44,026 bases of DNA, taken from positions 1 through 44,026 of the forward strand of contig NZ_BBCD01000024.1 of NCBI RefSeq assembly GCF_001311865.1, read 5' to 3'. The DNA comes from Piscibacillus salipiscarius JCM 13188. GTDB taxonomy: Bacteria > Bacillota > Bacilli > Bacillales > Alkalibacillaceae. Position 1 is the first letter of the stretch; each line of letters opens with the position of its first letter. Below the pieces are notes generated by a model. That model searched no databases, was not told the DNA's origin, and saw only the letters and a program-made list of their open reading frames with translations. Shown here piece by piece: positions 20,381-29,039 of this stretch. Position numbers and translations under genes: made by a program.

Positions 20381-21590
20381 ATGAATAAACCAATTAGCAC
20401 GTGGTGTATTATCTCGATGGCATCGATTCCCTTAGTAATGACTTTAGGTAACTCGATGCTTATTCCAGTTTTGCCTATTTTTGAAAAACAACTAAATATC
20501 AGCTCTTTTCAATCGAGTTTAATTATTACCGTATACTCAATTGCAGCTATTTTCCTCATACCCATTGCGGGATATTTATCTGACCGAATTGGAAGGAAAA
20601 AAGTCATTGTTCCAAGTCTTCTTCTAACGCTAATAGGGGGGATTAGTTGCGGGATTAGCTTCTGTATTTACAAAAGATCCATTTATTTGGATCTTAATTG
20701 GGAGGGTCTTACAAGGGTTTGGTGCCGCAGGGGCTGCGCCAATCGTTTTACCGCTCGTTGGCGATCTTTATAAAGACGACGATGAGAAGGCTAGCTCTTG
20801 CTTAGGTATTATTGAAACCTCAAATACATTTGGAAAAGTTTTAAGTCCCATCGTAGGTGCCGCACTCGCTGCGATTATATGGCATATTCCGTTTTTTGCG
20901 ATTTCAGCTTTTAGTTTAATCTCGTTGATTTTTGTATTCTTTTTTATAAAAGTCCCTAAAGAAAAAAGACGAGCCACCTGAGTTCAAAACTTTTTTTACA
21001 AAACACAAAGGAAACATTTAAACAAGAAGGTAACTGGCTTTATGTTGTTTTTGGAATAGGAATTTATACGATGCTCGTTCTATTTGCTATTTTATTTTTC
21101 TTATCTGACATATTAGAAAAACAACATGGAATCGACGGGGGTAAAGAAAGGGATTATATTAGCGATCCCGCTTCTGGTTTTATGTATTGCCTCATTAATG
21201 GCGGGTAAGAACATAAAAGGTGATTTAATCATTATGCGTATGATATTAATTATCGGATTATTGCTTATGGGGTTATTAATACCTTTTGTTGGTTTTTTTG
21301 AAAATAATGTTCGTGTATTACTGCTTTTGACGAGTCTTATTGGTCTTGCGATTGGAGCGATACTTCCAACACTTGATGCAATGATTACAGAGAATATCGA
21401 TAAAGGCGAGCGAGGAACCATTACATCCATTTATAGTTCTGCTCGTTTTATTGGGGTAGCTGCTGGTCCTCCGTTAGTTTCGATTTTCATGCAGGAAGGA
21501 CTTTCAGTGGCGTTAATCATTGCAGGGATTTTAGGTTTTGGGATTTTAGTCTGTGTATTCACATTTATCAAACCAACTGAAAACAATTAA
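20381..21590 (+). CDS. MFS transporter, drug/metabolite efflux type (three frameshifts)
   Basis: About 402 residues corrected, twelve hydrophobic segments expected. The signature of H+-coupled exporters is present: motif A GYLSDRIGRKKVI after TM2, GRVLQGFGAAGAAPIVLPLV in TM4-5, ATDALM-like LPTLDAMITENIDKGERGTITS in the second half. It resembles Bacillus YmfD-type exporters but the substrate is unknown. ATG at 20381 (or 20378) follows GAGGGACAC. Breaks: extra G in 20636-20641, missing A in 20962-20967, extra G in 21137-21141. Convergent with the CDF gene. Confidence 0.85.
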
Positions 21591-22571
21591 AAATGAGGCT
21601 ACTCGCCCTCATTTTATTTTGATTTTTAAATTGATAGTCTTGTTTTCCATCCGATTCAATGACGCCAAGTGTCGCATCATCAATATCTTTATCTTTTAAA
21701 AGCATATCCTCAACCTCAAATTTAATATCATCTGCATTCGCTAACGACATACCCTTCTCTAACTCCAAATAGCTTTCAACATGATATTGTCTACCTTCTT
21801 GAACGACTCTTAATTTATGAATGTCCACAACTTTTGGATGTTTCATGATGATTTCCGCTACTTTATTTTTCACTCGTTTAGGTGCTGAAACTCCGACAAG
21901 TCCAATCGTGTTTTCATAACCAATTTTATGGCAATTCCAATGAGTAAAAGACCGATTAAAATAGTTCCAATCCCATCGACCAGGTAATTACCTGTTAATT
22001 CCGCGATCACAACTGCCACTAGCGCAACGAGCGCTCCTAACGTCGCTACAATATCTTCATAGAACACTAAACGTGTTGGTGGTGCTGAATACTTGACATT
22101 TTTGATTACACTCTTTATAAAACCATCTTTTGCGGTGTCAGCTTCAGACTCTGACACTACTTCTTTCATAACTTTCCATAACACCGCACCATCAACAACA
22201 ACTGAAATGATTAATATGGTAAAGTTCAACCAGAAATTACCTGATTCTTTTGGATGCTGGATGATTTCCCAACCTTTATGCAGTGTCTCATAAGCCATAA
22301 TCGAAACAACAATAACAGCTAATAATACAAATAAGTTCACGACTCGATTAAATCCAGTCGGAAATCGCTTCGTTGGCTCTTTTTCAGCTAATGCGCTCCC
22401 GAAATAAACCATTCCTTGGTTCAGCGCATCTGCTGTCGAATGGATTGCCGTTGCTAGCATGGCACCACTACCACTTATAAAAGCTGCAAACCATTTGACT
22501 ATGGCAAGTCCTGTATTACCTAAGGCCGCTACGCCTGAGGACGTGTTACCCTTTTTAAGTAGTTCCCACAT
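21568..22571 (-). CDS. cation diffusion facilitator (CDF) family transporter (frameshift)
   Basis: Membrane efflux protein for divalent cations, about 334 residues as read. Six hydrophobic segments; TM2 carries IHSTADALNQG (the HxxxD-type metal site of CDFs, here HSTADALN, as in Bacillus YdbO), and a cytosolic C-terminal domain (KVVDIHKLRVVQEGRQYHVESYLELEKGMSLANADDIKFEVE) has the ferredoxin-like CDF fold. A missing base at 21924-21927 splits the two halves. The written stop at 21568 lies inside the neighbouring gene and beyond a terminator, so the natural stop may be near 21620. Ion (Zn, Fe or Mn) not determined. Confidence 0.88.
21591..21617. terminator. terminator between MFS and CDF genes
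   Basis: AAAATGAGG/CCTCATTTT hairpin with A/T flanks, working for the MFS gene (+). The written CDF frame (-) runs through it, which suggests that the CDF stop is displaced by an error. Confidence 0.75.
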
Positions 22572-22691
22572 AACTCAAACCTCATCTCTTATCTTTATTT
22601 AACGTTATTTTTTACAACTAATAAAATTTGATACTTATTAGGCAAGCACCCTTATTAAATACACCAATATATTAACTATAGGTGAAGATTC

Positions 22692-23558
22692 ATGCGAGTA
22701 TATGTTGCTTTAATAAGCTTAAGTATCATCTGGGGATTAACCTTTATATTAATCAAAATGACAGTAGGTGACACAGGTGCATGGGGGATGGTATTTCTAC
22801 GCTGCTTAATTGGCAGCTTATTTCTTCTGCCACTACTTATACTTAAATTGCGAAAAAGAACGTCCCCTATTCCATTTAAGCACCTCATCATTCTTGGAGT
22901 GATTAACTCAGGCATTCCTTGGGGTCTATTAGCCTGGAGTGAAACAGCCATCAATAGTAATACGACATCAGTTATTAATGCTTTAACACCCTTGTTTACT
23001 GCACTGGTTGGTTATTTGTTTTTTTAAAAAGATTTTATTGAAAAGGCAATGGTTTGGAATCTTAACCGGATTCTTTGGCATTGTTATTTTAACTGAATTT
23101 CAAATTCATCAGCTTTTGGTAGTGATTTTATTGGAATTGGGACAATGGTTTTGGCAACCATCTTCTACTCTTTTGGATCTCAGTATTTAAAGAAGCATCT
23201 TCAAAAAGAGGATTTAATCATAACGATTACATTATCCTTATTTGTCGGTTCATTAGTCGGTTTAATCATCGGCTATTTCACTCATGACTTACCGAAGTTC
23301 GCAGCTTTTGATGTCCAGACAACGTTGATTGTTTTAGCGCTCGGAGCCATTGGGTCTGGTGTTGCTCATATTCTGCTCTACTACATGATCATTCATGGAA
23401 CGCCGGAATTTGCGGCGACTGTTGCGTATATCATTCCTATTACGGCTATTATTGCAAGCTACCTAATGCTAGGTGAACCGATTACGGTGAACTTAATTAC
23501 GGGTATGATCTTTATATTCATAGGTGTTTATATAACTGGCCGTTACCGGAAAAATTAA
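22692..23558 (+). CDS. EamA/DMT family transporter (two frameshifts)
   Basis: About 289 residues corrected, ten hydrophobic segments in two EamA halves. N-terminal half: SIIWGLTFILIKMTVG and NSGIPWGLLAWSETAINSNTTSVINALTPLFTALVGYLFF; C-terminal half: GAIGSGVAHILLYYMIIHGTPEFAATVAYIIPITAIIASYLMLGEPI. Substrate unknown; family members export amino acids or other metabolites. Start ATG 22692 follows TATAGGTGAAGATTC. An extra T in 23019-23025 and a missing A in 23102-23104 break the frame. Confidence 0.88.
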
Positions 23559-23563
23559 TACAT

Positions 23564-23590
23564 CCCTGTGCTTTAGTTAGGCACAGGGTG
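23564..23590. terminator. terminator after EamA transporter
   Basis: CCCTGTGC/GCACAGGG arms with an eight-base loop followed by TGTTCTTG; serves the convergent gene pair EamA (+) and acyl-CoA dehydrogenase (-). Confidence 0.7.
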
Positions 23591-23598
23591 TTCTTGAT

Positions 23599-25249
23599 TT
23601 ACGAGCAAATCAAAATGTTTAAGGCTAATGGATCAGCCTGATAGTCATTCGATTTAAACGTTTGGTGAATGAATACTTCAGCAATGGCTAAATCCCGGTT
23701 CAATGTCTCACCTTCTTGTATTTGCTCAAGAGCTACGACGGCCTCGAACAAATCACTCATATTCTTCGCTAGCTTCTTCGGATACATGAGTTTGACTTGA
23801 TCATCTGCTTGGCTTAGTTTCGTAACTGTTTCTTTTAATTCGACCATTCCCCTCTTAACTAATTGTATTAAGTCATTAGCCTTAATGGTCACTCTACTTA
23901 AACGCTGATTCAAGTCTTTTTAAAAAAGCTTCGTGCACTTGATACTTTTCTAATAACCTTAACACTTCAAGTCCTAGTATATTAGTCGTTCCTTCCCATA
24001 CGGTGAGCACTTGAGCATCCCTTAATAGTCTAGGGGGCACAAAATCCTCTATGTAGCCATTACCACCGTGCATCTCAATTGCTTCATGTGAAAACTCGAT
24101 TGCCTGTTCAGCTGTTTCTTTCTTCATAATCGCAATATACAAACGAAGTAGTGCCTTTTCTTCATCTAGAGCATTTGAATTTGCCATTACGTCATCAAAC
24201 ATTTTCACAACTTCAAACGTTGCATACGTTTCAACTTCTAATTTTGTGATTAAATTAACTAAAGTCTCTTGCACCATTGGATATTGAGTAAGAGCACCAC
24301 CAAACGCTTCACGATCTTTAGCATAATCCCTCGCTTCCACATAAGCTCTTCGCATAATTCCAATCGAGGCAACCGTATTACAGACTCTAGACAAATTAAG
24401 AGCTTCCATCATATATCTAAAGCCTTGTTTTGGATCACCTACTAAATAAGCCATAGCTCCTTCAAATTCCACTTCAGCTGATGGGACTGCCCTTACTCCA
24501 AGCTTATCTTTTAACCTGCGAATGCTAAGTTTTTGATTTAACCTATTTTCTTCCCAAGGAACTAAAAATAAGCTTAATCCCTTAGTCCCTTCTGGTGCAC
24601 CTTCCATTCGCGCAAGCACCATCGCAACGCCGCACATGCCAGCATTACTCGCGAAGTACTTTTCTCCGTATAATCTGTAATTCTCACCATCTTGAACGGC
24701 CTTGACTTCATTAGCTCCAACATCCGACCCGCCTTGTCTTTCCGTTAAAAATGTTGCCCCTTCGTACAACTCAACTTCTCCAGTTGAAATGACATGGGGT
24801 AAAAACTGCGCACGTAACTCAGCATTTGCATAGTGATCTATTAAATACGCCGTTGCCATGGTTAACGTAACAGGGCAGTAAAATCCAGGCTCACTTTGAG
24901 AAAGTAAATATCCTTGTGCATAAGAGAACATATAATTCCCTTTTTCGTTCAGCTCCGGAATCACCTTATGCGGATATCCAACTATTCCAGTTTCATACGT
25001 TTCTTGAACCGTTTTTAAATAACCTTCGTTTACCTGCACTTTTGAAATGTCCTCGCCCATCTTGTCGTATTTGATTAACTTAGGCTGCCCATCTCGATCA
25101 GTATGCCTCGCACGTTCGTCAATCTCGCCAGCTACTCTTTCACCAAATTGCGATAATTGCCTGTCAGCAAATTCAAAAAAATGAGGATCTAAATTATTTT
25201 TCAAAATTCGTCGCAAAACTGCATCATCCGTATAGAAGTTTTGAACCAT
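23599..25249 (-). CDS. AidB-like acyl-CoA dehydrogenase (frameshift)
   Basis: About 549 residues corrected. Acyl-CoA dehydrogenase fold with GATFLTERQGGSDVGANEVKA, GEKYFASNAGMCGVAMVLARM, EMHGGNGYIEDFVPPRLLRDAQVLTVWEGTTNI (catalytic-region motif WEGTTN). The long N-terminus, the TERQGGSDV form of the FAD motif and overall length match the AidB/FadE5-like branch rather than fadE. AidB proteins are linked to alkylation response in E. coli; here the role is unknown. ATG at 25247-25249 follows GGAGGTTTAAT. An extra base in 23917-23921 separates the last 100 residues. Monocistronic; no FadR box seen. Confidence 0.87.
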
Positions 25250-25292
25250 ATTAAACCTCCATATTCTAAATTTTCTTACTATTATTTTAACA

Positions 25293-25325
25293 TAAAAAAA
25301 AGGCCGCGGAACCCCGCAGCCTTTA
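25293..25325 (-). terminator. terminator after first YjcZ gene
   Basis: AAAGGCTGCGGGG / CCGCGGCCTTT hairpin followed by eight T on the minus strand, eleven bases after the small gene. Confidence 0.85.
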
Positions 25326-25335
25326 AATCCTCATC

Positions 25336-25425
25336 TTAGTACCAAGCAGCACCTACGATAATTAATAAGATAAATAATACGACAACTAACGCAAAGCCAT
25401 TGCCGTAACCGTGTCCTCCTGACAT
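25336..25425 (-). CDS. YjcZ family spore-associated miniprotein (copy 1)
   Basis: 29-residue protein: Gly-rich N-terminus MSGGHGYGNG and a single hydrophobic helix FALVVVLFILLIIVGAAWY. This is the YjcZ-type sporulation protein family, tiny membrane peptides common in Bacillaceae. Start ATG at 25423-25425 sits eight bases after AAGGAGG; an ATG six bases upstream is too close to it. Own terminator downstream. Expression in sporulation is inferred from family. Confidence 0.88.
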   Translation of the reverse strand: MSGGHGYGNGFALVVVLFILLIIVGAAWY

Positions 25426-25520
25426 GAGCATTTCCTCCTTTTTTGCATTTTCAATAACAATATATGTCTAATAAATATCATTGATAAGGCGAACGCACAG
25501 TTTTCAATTCTTTTTCTATA

Positions 25521-25555
25521 CAAAAGCCTTACCAACCCTGAGTTGATAAGGCTTA
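25521..25555 (-). terminator. terminator after second YjcZ gene
   Basis: AGCCTTATCAAC/GTTGGTAAGGCT hairpin followed by TTTTG on the minus strand, directly after the stop at 25560. Confidence 0.8.
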
Positions 25556-25559
25556 TTTT

Positions 25560-25664
25560 TTAGCAGTAGAAAGTTGCTCCTACAATAATTAAAAGGATGA
25601 ACAGCACAACGTATAACGTAAAATCGTTATAACCACCGTATCCCCCAATACCACAGTTATACAC
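25560..25664 (-). CDS. YjcZ family miniprotein, divergent N-terminus (copy 2)
   Basis: 34-residue protein VYNCGIGGYGGYNDFTLYVVLFILLIIVGATFYC: Gly/Tyr-rich head and the same LYVVLFILLIIVGA helix as its neighbours, but with two cysteines (residue 4 and the last residue) that the others lack. GTG start at 25662-25664 follows GGGGG. The cysteine-tipped ends could be cross-linked in the spore, which is only a guess. Confidence 0.85.
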   Translation of the reverse strand: MYNCGIGGYGGYNDFTLYVVLFILLIIVGATFYC

Positions 25665-25746
25665 GATCTAACCCCCTTCATTTTCGACTTATGGAGATGA
25701 ATCTGTTGAATGAAACGGGCTTAATGGTTACAGACAGCTTAAATTT

Positions 25747-25830
25747 TTAGTACCAAGCAGCGCCAACAATAATTAACAAAATAAACAGCACGACAATTAA
25801 AGCAAAATTTCCTCCATAATTATAGCCCAT
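25747..25830 (-). CDS. YjcZ family miniprotein (copy 3)
   Basis: 27-residue protein MGYNYGGNFALIVVLFILLIIVGAAWY, nearly identical in its helix to copy 1. ATG at 25828-25830 follows GAGGGGGAGTGATC. With the two downstream paralogues it forms a small cluster made by tandem duplication; each gene keeps its own ribosome site and at least two have their own terminators. Confidence 0.88.
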   Translation of the reverse strand: MGYNYGGNFALIVVLFILLIIVGAAWY

Positions 25831-26071
25831 GATCACTCCCCCTCTCATCTTAAGTCAGAGATTAACTTCTCTGTCTAATTTAACTTTATGTTTTAATTCA
25901 GAAGCTTGTATAGACTTTTATCATATAGGTGAGATGAAATGATGAGTTGACCCATGGGTATTAACCACAGTCGTTTATAGGTTATGATGAGACCTTTTAG
26001 GGAATGAATTAAACATATTGTTACAGATTCGAAGCATAAACTAGTTAGGACAAGATCAAAGGGGGAGTTCG

Positions 26072-26808
26072 ATGAGGGCATTAATTATTTTAAACGGTTT
26101 AGCTTTAGCACTCGTGCTTTTTATTAACTATTTATCTTTTTCATTACCGATCAATGGACAAACAACTGGTGAGATTTCAAACCAAATTAATGTATTGCTA
26201 ACACCAGCGGGATATGTATTTAGCATTTGGGGATTAATCTATGTCATGCTCGGATTATGGATTATTGCAACGTGGTTAAGTCCAGTCGGCAAAAAGTAGC
26301 TGGTAAAGTTGGGTATCTATTTATTATTAATGCCTTACTTAATATCAGCTGGATTTTCGCATTTCATTATGAACGTTTTATATTATCTTTATTCATTATA
26401 ATGGCGTTGTTATGTGTTACTTTTATAATTTATAAACGCCTAGATGACCCCTCACTATCACGATTATGGCAAATTCCCTTTTCTGTTTATTTACCTTGGG
26501 TGTCTATTGCAACATTACTTAACATCGGGATTGTACTTAAAACATTTAACGTTCCTTTTTACGTCAACTATGAGATGCAATGGACAACCGGATTGCTAAT
26601 CGTCTTAACTCTTTCAGCTATTTGGTTTTCTATCAAAATGAATGATCTAATCTACCCACTCGTTTTTATATGGGCTTTTATCGGAGTAGCGGTAAAGCGT
26701 GCTGGAGAGTATCCTTCTATAACACTTACGGCATGGGTTATGGCCGGAGTTCTCGTCATTTATGTCGTATACATGATGATTAAGAAAAAAGCGGTTAGAG
26801 TGGTTTAA
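26072..26808 (+). CDS. TspO/MBR-like tryptophan-rich membrane protein (frameshift)
   Basis: About 245 residues corrected, about seven hydrophobic segments. The N-terminal PAGYVFSIWGLIYVMLGLWI, the NISWIFAFHYE segment and the LPWVSIATLLNI segment match long TspO/MBR-like proteins of Bacillaceae, which are distant from 160-residue TspO. Start ATG 26072 follows AAAGGGGGAGTTCG. A missing base near 26282 splits the gene after WLSP. Ligand and role unknown; porphyrin or stress links are known only for true TspO. Confidence 0.78.
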
Positions 26809-26998
26809 CCATTAATGGCGCGGGGCAAAGAGCATTAAACGTATCCCTGCGCCAGCTCTCTCAACTCTTACTATTCATATAAAACTAAGTTTTGACCAAA
26901 TGAATATTCAAAGATACAATAAAGTAAATTTACAATCCGGAATTTAAAATACTTACTAAGAAAGAATGTAATAAAATTACAAAGAGGGAGTGTTTTTC

Positions 26999-27472
26999 AT
27001 GAAAGGTTCAAAAAATGGCCCATCTGATGAGTATTCAAAGCGCGTAATTGTCAATACACGCATTTTTAATACATCGCGCGAACAAATATTCAATGCGTTC
27101 AGCAACCCAGAGCATTTAGCACTTTGGTGGGGGCCAAAGAATTTTACGAACACGTTTTATGAGTTCGATTTGCAACCCGGTCGCATATGGCACTTTATCA
27201 TGCATAGTCCTGATGGAATCGACTACGAAAATAAAAGCGTCTTTGAAGAAATCGTTAAACCTGAACGAATTGTCCTCCGCCACCTTGAGCCTAATCACGA
27301 GTTTCTCCTGACCATTACCTTATCCGAATTAAACGGAAAAACTGAACTCACCTGGCACATGCTCTTCGATTCAGCTTCAGAATGCAATAAGGTAAGAGAA
27401 TTTGTAGTGGAAGCAAATGAACAAAATTTAGACCGCCTCGAGACTCAATTGGTAAAAATGGCTAACTCCTGA
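26999..27472 (+). CDS. SRPBCC (AHSA1-like) domain protein
   Basis: Intact 157-residue protein with the AHSA1/START-like fold: VNTRIFNTSREQIFNAFSNPEHLALWWGPKNFTNTFYEFDLQPGRIWHFIMHSPDG and a closing amphipathic helix (CNKVREFVVEANEQNLDRLETQLVKM). Such proteins bind hydrophobic ligands or act in stress adaptation; the ligand is not predictable. ATG at 26999 follows GAGGGAGTG; an upstream GTG at 26990 is less likely. Monocistronic. Confidence 0.88.
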   Translation: MKGSKNGPSDEYSKRVIVNTRIFNTSREQIFNAFSNPEHLALWWGPKNFTNTFYEFDLQPGRIWHFIMHSPDGIDYENKSVFEEIVKPERIVLRHLEPNHEFLLTITLSELNGKTELTWHMLFDSASECNKVREFVVEANEQNLDRLETQLVKMANS

Positions 27473-27701
27473 TTGGAGTATAATTGTGATAAAGACTGTT
27501 TAAAATCTAGCATTTGTGAATATTTCTTAACAGGCTTATTATGATCTTGCTCAAATCTTAATATATCCATCGCCAATTCTATTTTTACATTAGTAAAAAA
27601 ACTGCAAACACTACTTAGTGATTACAGCTCATTATATTTAAAATTGACATTGAGTTTTTTAGAACATATGCATGAATTAATTTTAATTTATACTTTAATT
27701 C
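27473..27701. other. AT-rich intergenic region without gene
   Basis: No credible coding frame. It contains a plus-strand promoter-like pair TTGACA (27644-27649), 17 bp, TATGCA (27667-27672), with no gene downstream before the terminator at 27702. Otherwise nothing recognised. Confidence 0.5.
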
Positions 27702-27734
27702 AAAAAAAGCACCGAAATTTATTTCGGTGCTTTT
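27702..27734. terminator. ssrA terminator
   Basis: AAAAGCACCGAAAT/ATTTCGGTGCTTTT, perfect 14-bp arms, five bases after the 3' end of the tmRNA; A/T flanks on both sides. Confidence 0.92.
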
Positions 27735-27739
27735 CTGTA

Positions 27740-28369
27740 TGGAGACGGTGGGACGTGCAATTCCAAGCTTTCGCATTGGCACTGACTATATCTTGAACCT
27801 GATGGTCAGGTTCCCCGGCGTCTTATACGAAATTTTAATTTACTCACTTAAGAGTAGTATTTCGTATCCTAGTACTACCTCAAAGGGCAGCCTATAAGTC
27901 GATACACGGCTGTTGGATCTCTCCACATACCGCTCGGTGTTGCCATACCTTATAAAAGGCTTTAGGTTTCACCGATTAAGCCGGATTATTCACTTATGTG
28001 TTACCACATAAGGCGACTATTTCCTAATCGAACCCACGTCCAAGGATATCGGCACTTAAGCTTCTACGAGCGTAGTCGGTATATTATCATTCGCCGACTC
28101 TTCAGCCTACCGACAGGCTTCCGAGTGGCTAGTCTGATTAATCTCTTCTAAAGACCTCAGACGGTGGCCTTTAGCGTAGCCCGCTTAGTTTGAGACCCTT
28201 CTATCTGCCACACGGGCGATGGCAGGAAGGATCCTGTAGAATCTGCTTACGCAGCTACAGCGAAATCGTTTTGTTTGCCAGTTATTATTAACTGAATGAC
28301 GTTTAACGAGTCGTCACCTCGGCTCGCTACTTAAGCTCGACCTATCCCTGTCGAATCCGGAACGTCCCC
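27740..28369 (-). ncRNA. ssrA: transfer-messenger RNA (tmRNA), split by an intron
   Basis: Rescues stalled ribosomes with SmpB. 5' end GGGGACGTTCCGGATTCGACAGG at 28369; its first seven bases pair with CGTCTCC near 27741-27747 to form the acceptor stem, and GTGGG/CCCAC form the T-stem. Exon 1 is 28369-28027 (343 nt), exon 2 is 27753-27740 (14 nt), so the mature RNA is 357 nt, normal for Bacillus. The tag reading frame at 28279-28247 encodes GKQNDFAVAA then TAA (Ala added first by the tRNA part). Base after the discriminator A is TAC, so the CCA end is not encoded. Lies just downstream of smpB, its protein partner. Confidence 0.95.
27754..28026 (-). ncRNA. group I intron in the tmRNA T-loop
   Basis: 273 nt between GGGTTCGAT and TCCCACC of the T-arm; removal restores a 7-base T-loop (TTCGATT) and 5-bp T-stem. 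Exon 1 ends in U and the intron ends in G, as group I requires. P1: exon CGAT with intron GTCG (28017-28014), containing the U.G pair. P2: CTTATGTG/CACATAAG. P4: CGGTG (27974-27970) with CACCG (27939-27935), inside segments ATCGGTGAAACCTAAA and GGCAACACCGAGC that resemble the cyanobacterial tRNA-Leu intron core. P8: ATACGAAAT/ATTTCGTAT. S element AAGATATAGTC (27794-27784). P9 hairpin with GCGAAAGC. GGA near the 5' end may pair with exon UCC (P10). No endonuclease gene. Confidence 0.92.
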
Positions 28370-28402
28370 GGATATAATAAGTCTTTATGCGTTTGTATTC
28401 TC

Positions 28403-28431
28403 ATTATAACACGCTCTAACGTTATTGAAAA
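28403..28431 (-). promoter_or_regulatory. ssrA promoter
   Basis: Minus-strand TATAAT (28403-28408) with TTTTCA (28426-28431) 17 bp upstream. It lies 33 bases ahead of the mature tmRNA 5' end, leaving a short leader for RNase P to remove, and just inside the smpB 3' flank. Confidence 0.65.
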
Positions 28432-28444
28432 TGGAAATACTTGC

Positions 28445-28905
28445 TTAGTAATTGTCTTTTAATGCGCGTTCGACATCACGTTTCATAGCTTTTTGTTTTA
28501 AATCTTCACGTTTATCATACTTTTTCTTACCTTTACCTAAACCAATTAACAACTTGGCAACACCGTTTTTGATATAAATCTTTAAAGGTACAAGCGAATA
28601 GCCTTTTTGTTGGGTTTTGCCAATCAATTTATTGATTTCACTTTTATGAAGTAACAGTTTTCTCGCACGTGTTGGTTCATGGTTGAACTGGTTACCTTGC
28701 TCATAAGGTGAGATATGCAAGTTATGAACATACGCTTCACCTTTAGAAATTCTTGCGAAGGCATCTTTTAAGTTCACGCGACCAGCACGAATGGACTTAA
28801 TTTCGGTTCCTTTTAAAACCATCCCCGCTTCATACGTTTCTTCAATAAAGAAATCATGTCTCGCTTTTCGGTTTGTTGCAATGGCATCTGACCTTTTTTC
28901 GCCAT
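28445..28905 (-). CDS. smpB: SsrA-binding protein SmpB
   Basis: Binds tmRNA and takes it to the stalled ribosome. About 153 residues: [59 protein letters not shown], and a basic tail [27 protein letters not shown]. The likely start is ATG at 28903-28905, right after GAGGAGGAAGACAA ([14 protein letters not shown]), which needs one A added to a six-base run (28894-28899). The frame as written instead extends to a GTG at 28921 that overlaps the ribosome site. Directly upstream of ssrA and downstream in the rnr-smpB order usual for Bacillaceae. Confidence 0.95.
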
Positions 28906-29039
28906 TTGTCTTCCTCCTCACTGCATAACGTTATTTTACCAAAACAATGTGTGATTCAAACTAATCTTTTTAATAGACAACGATAATTTGAATATGGCAC
29001 TATTAGTAATTAGGAAATGTAAAGTTAGGGGGATGCACC

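Noticed and set aside
25893..26081. Minus-strand frame of 62 codons upstream of the TspO-like gene
   Set aside because: No ribosome site, no recognisable family, and it overlaps the start region of a convincing plus-strand gene.
27754..28026. Permuted two-piece tmRNA or an integrated island at ssrA
   Set aside because: The order 5' domain, tag, 3' domain is normal, and the insert has group I structure with no integrase or att duplication; only the T-loop is interrupted.
27754..28026. Homing endonuclease gene within the intron
   Set aside because: The 273 nt hold no frame of useful length and no LAGLIDADG or GIY-YIG motif.
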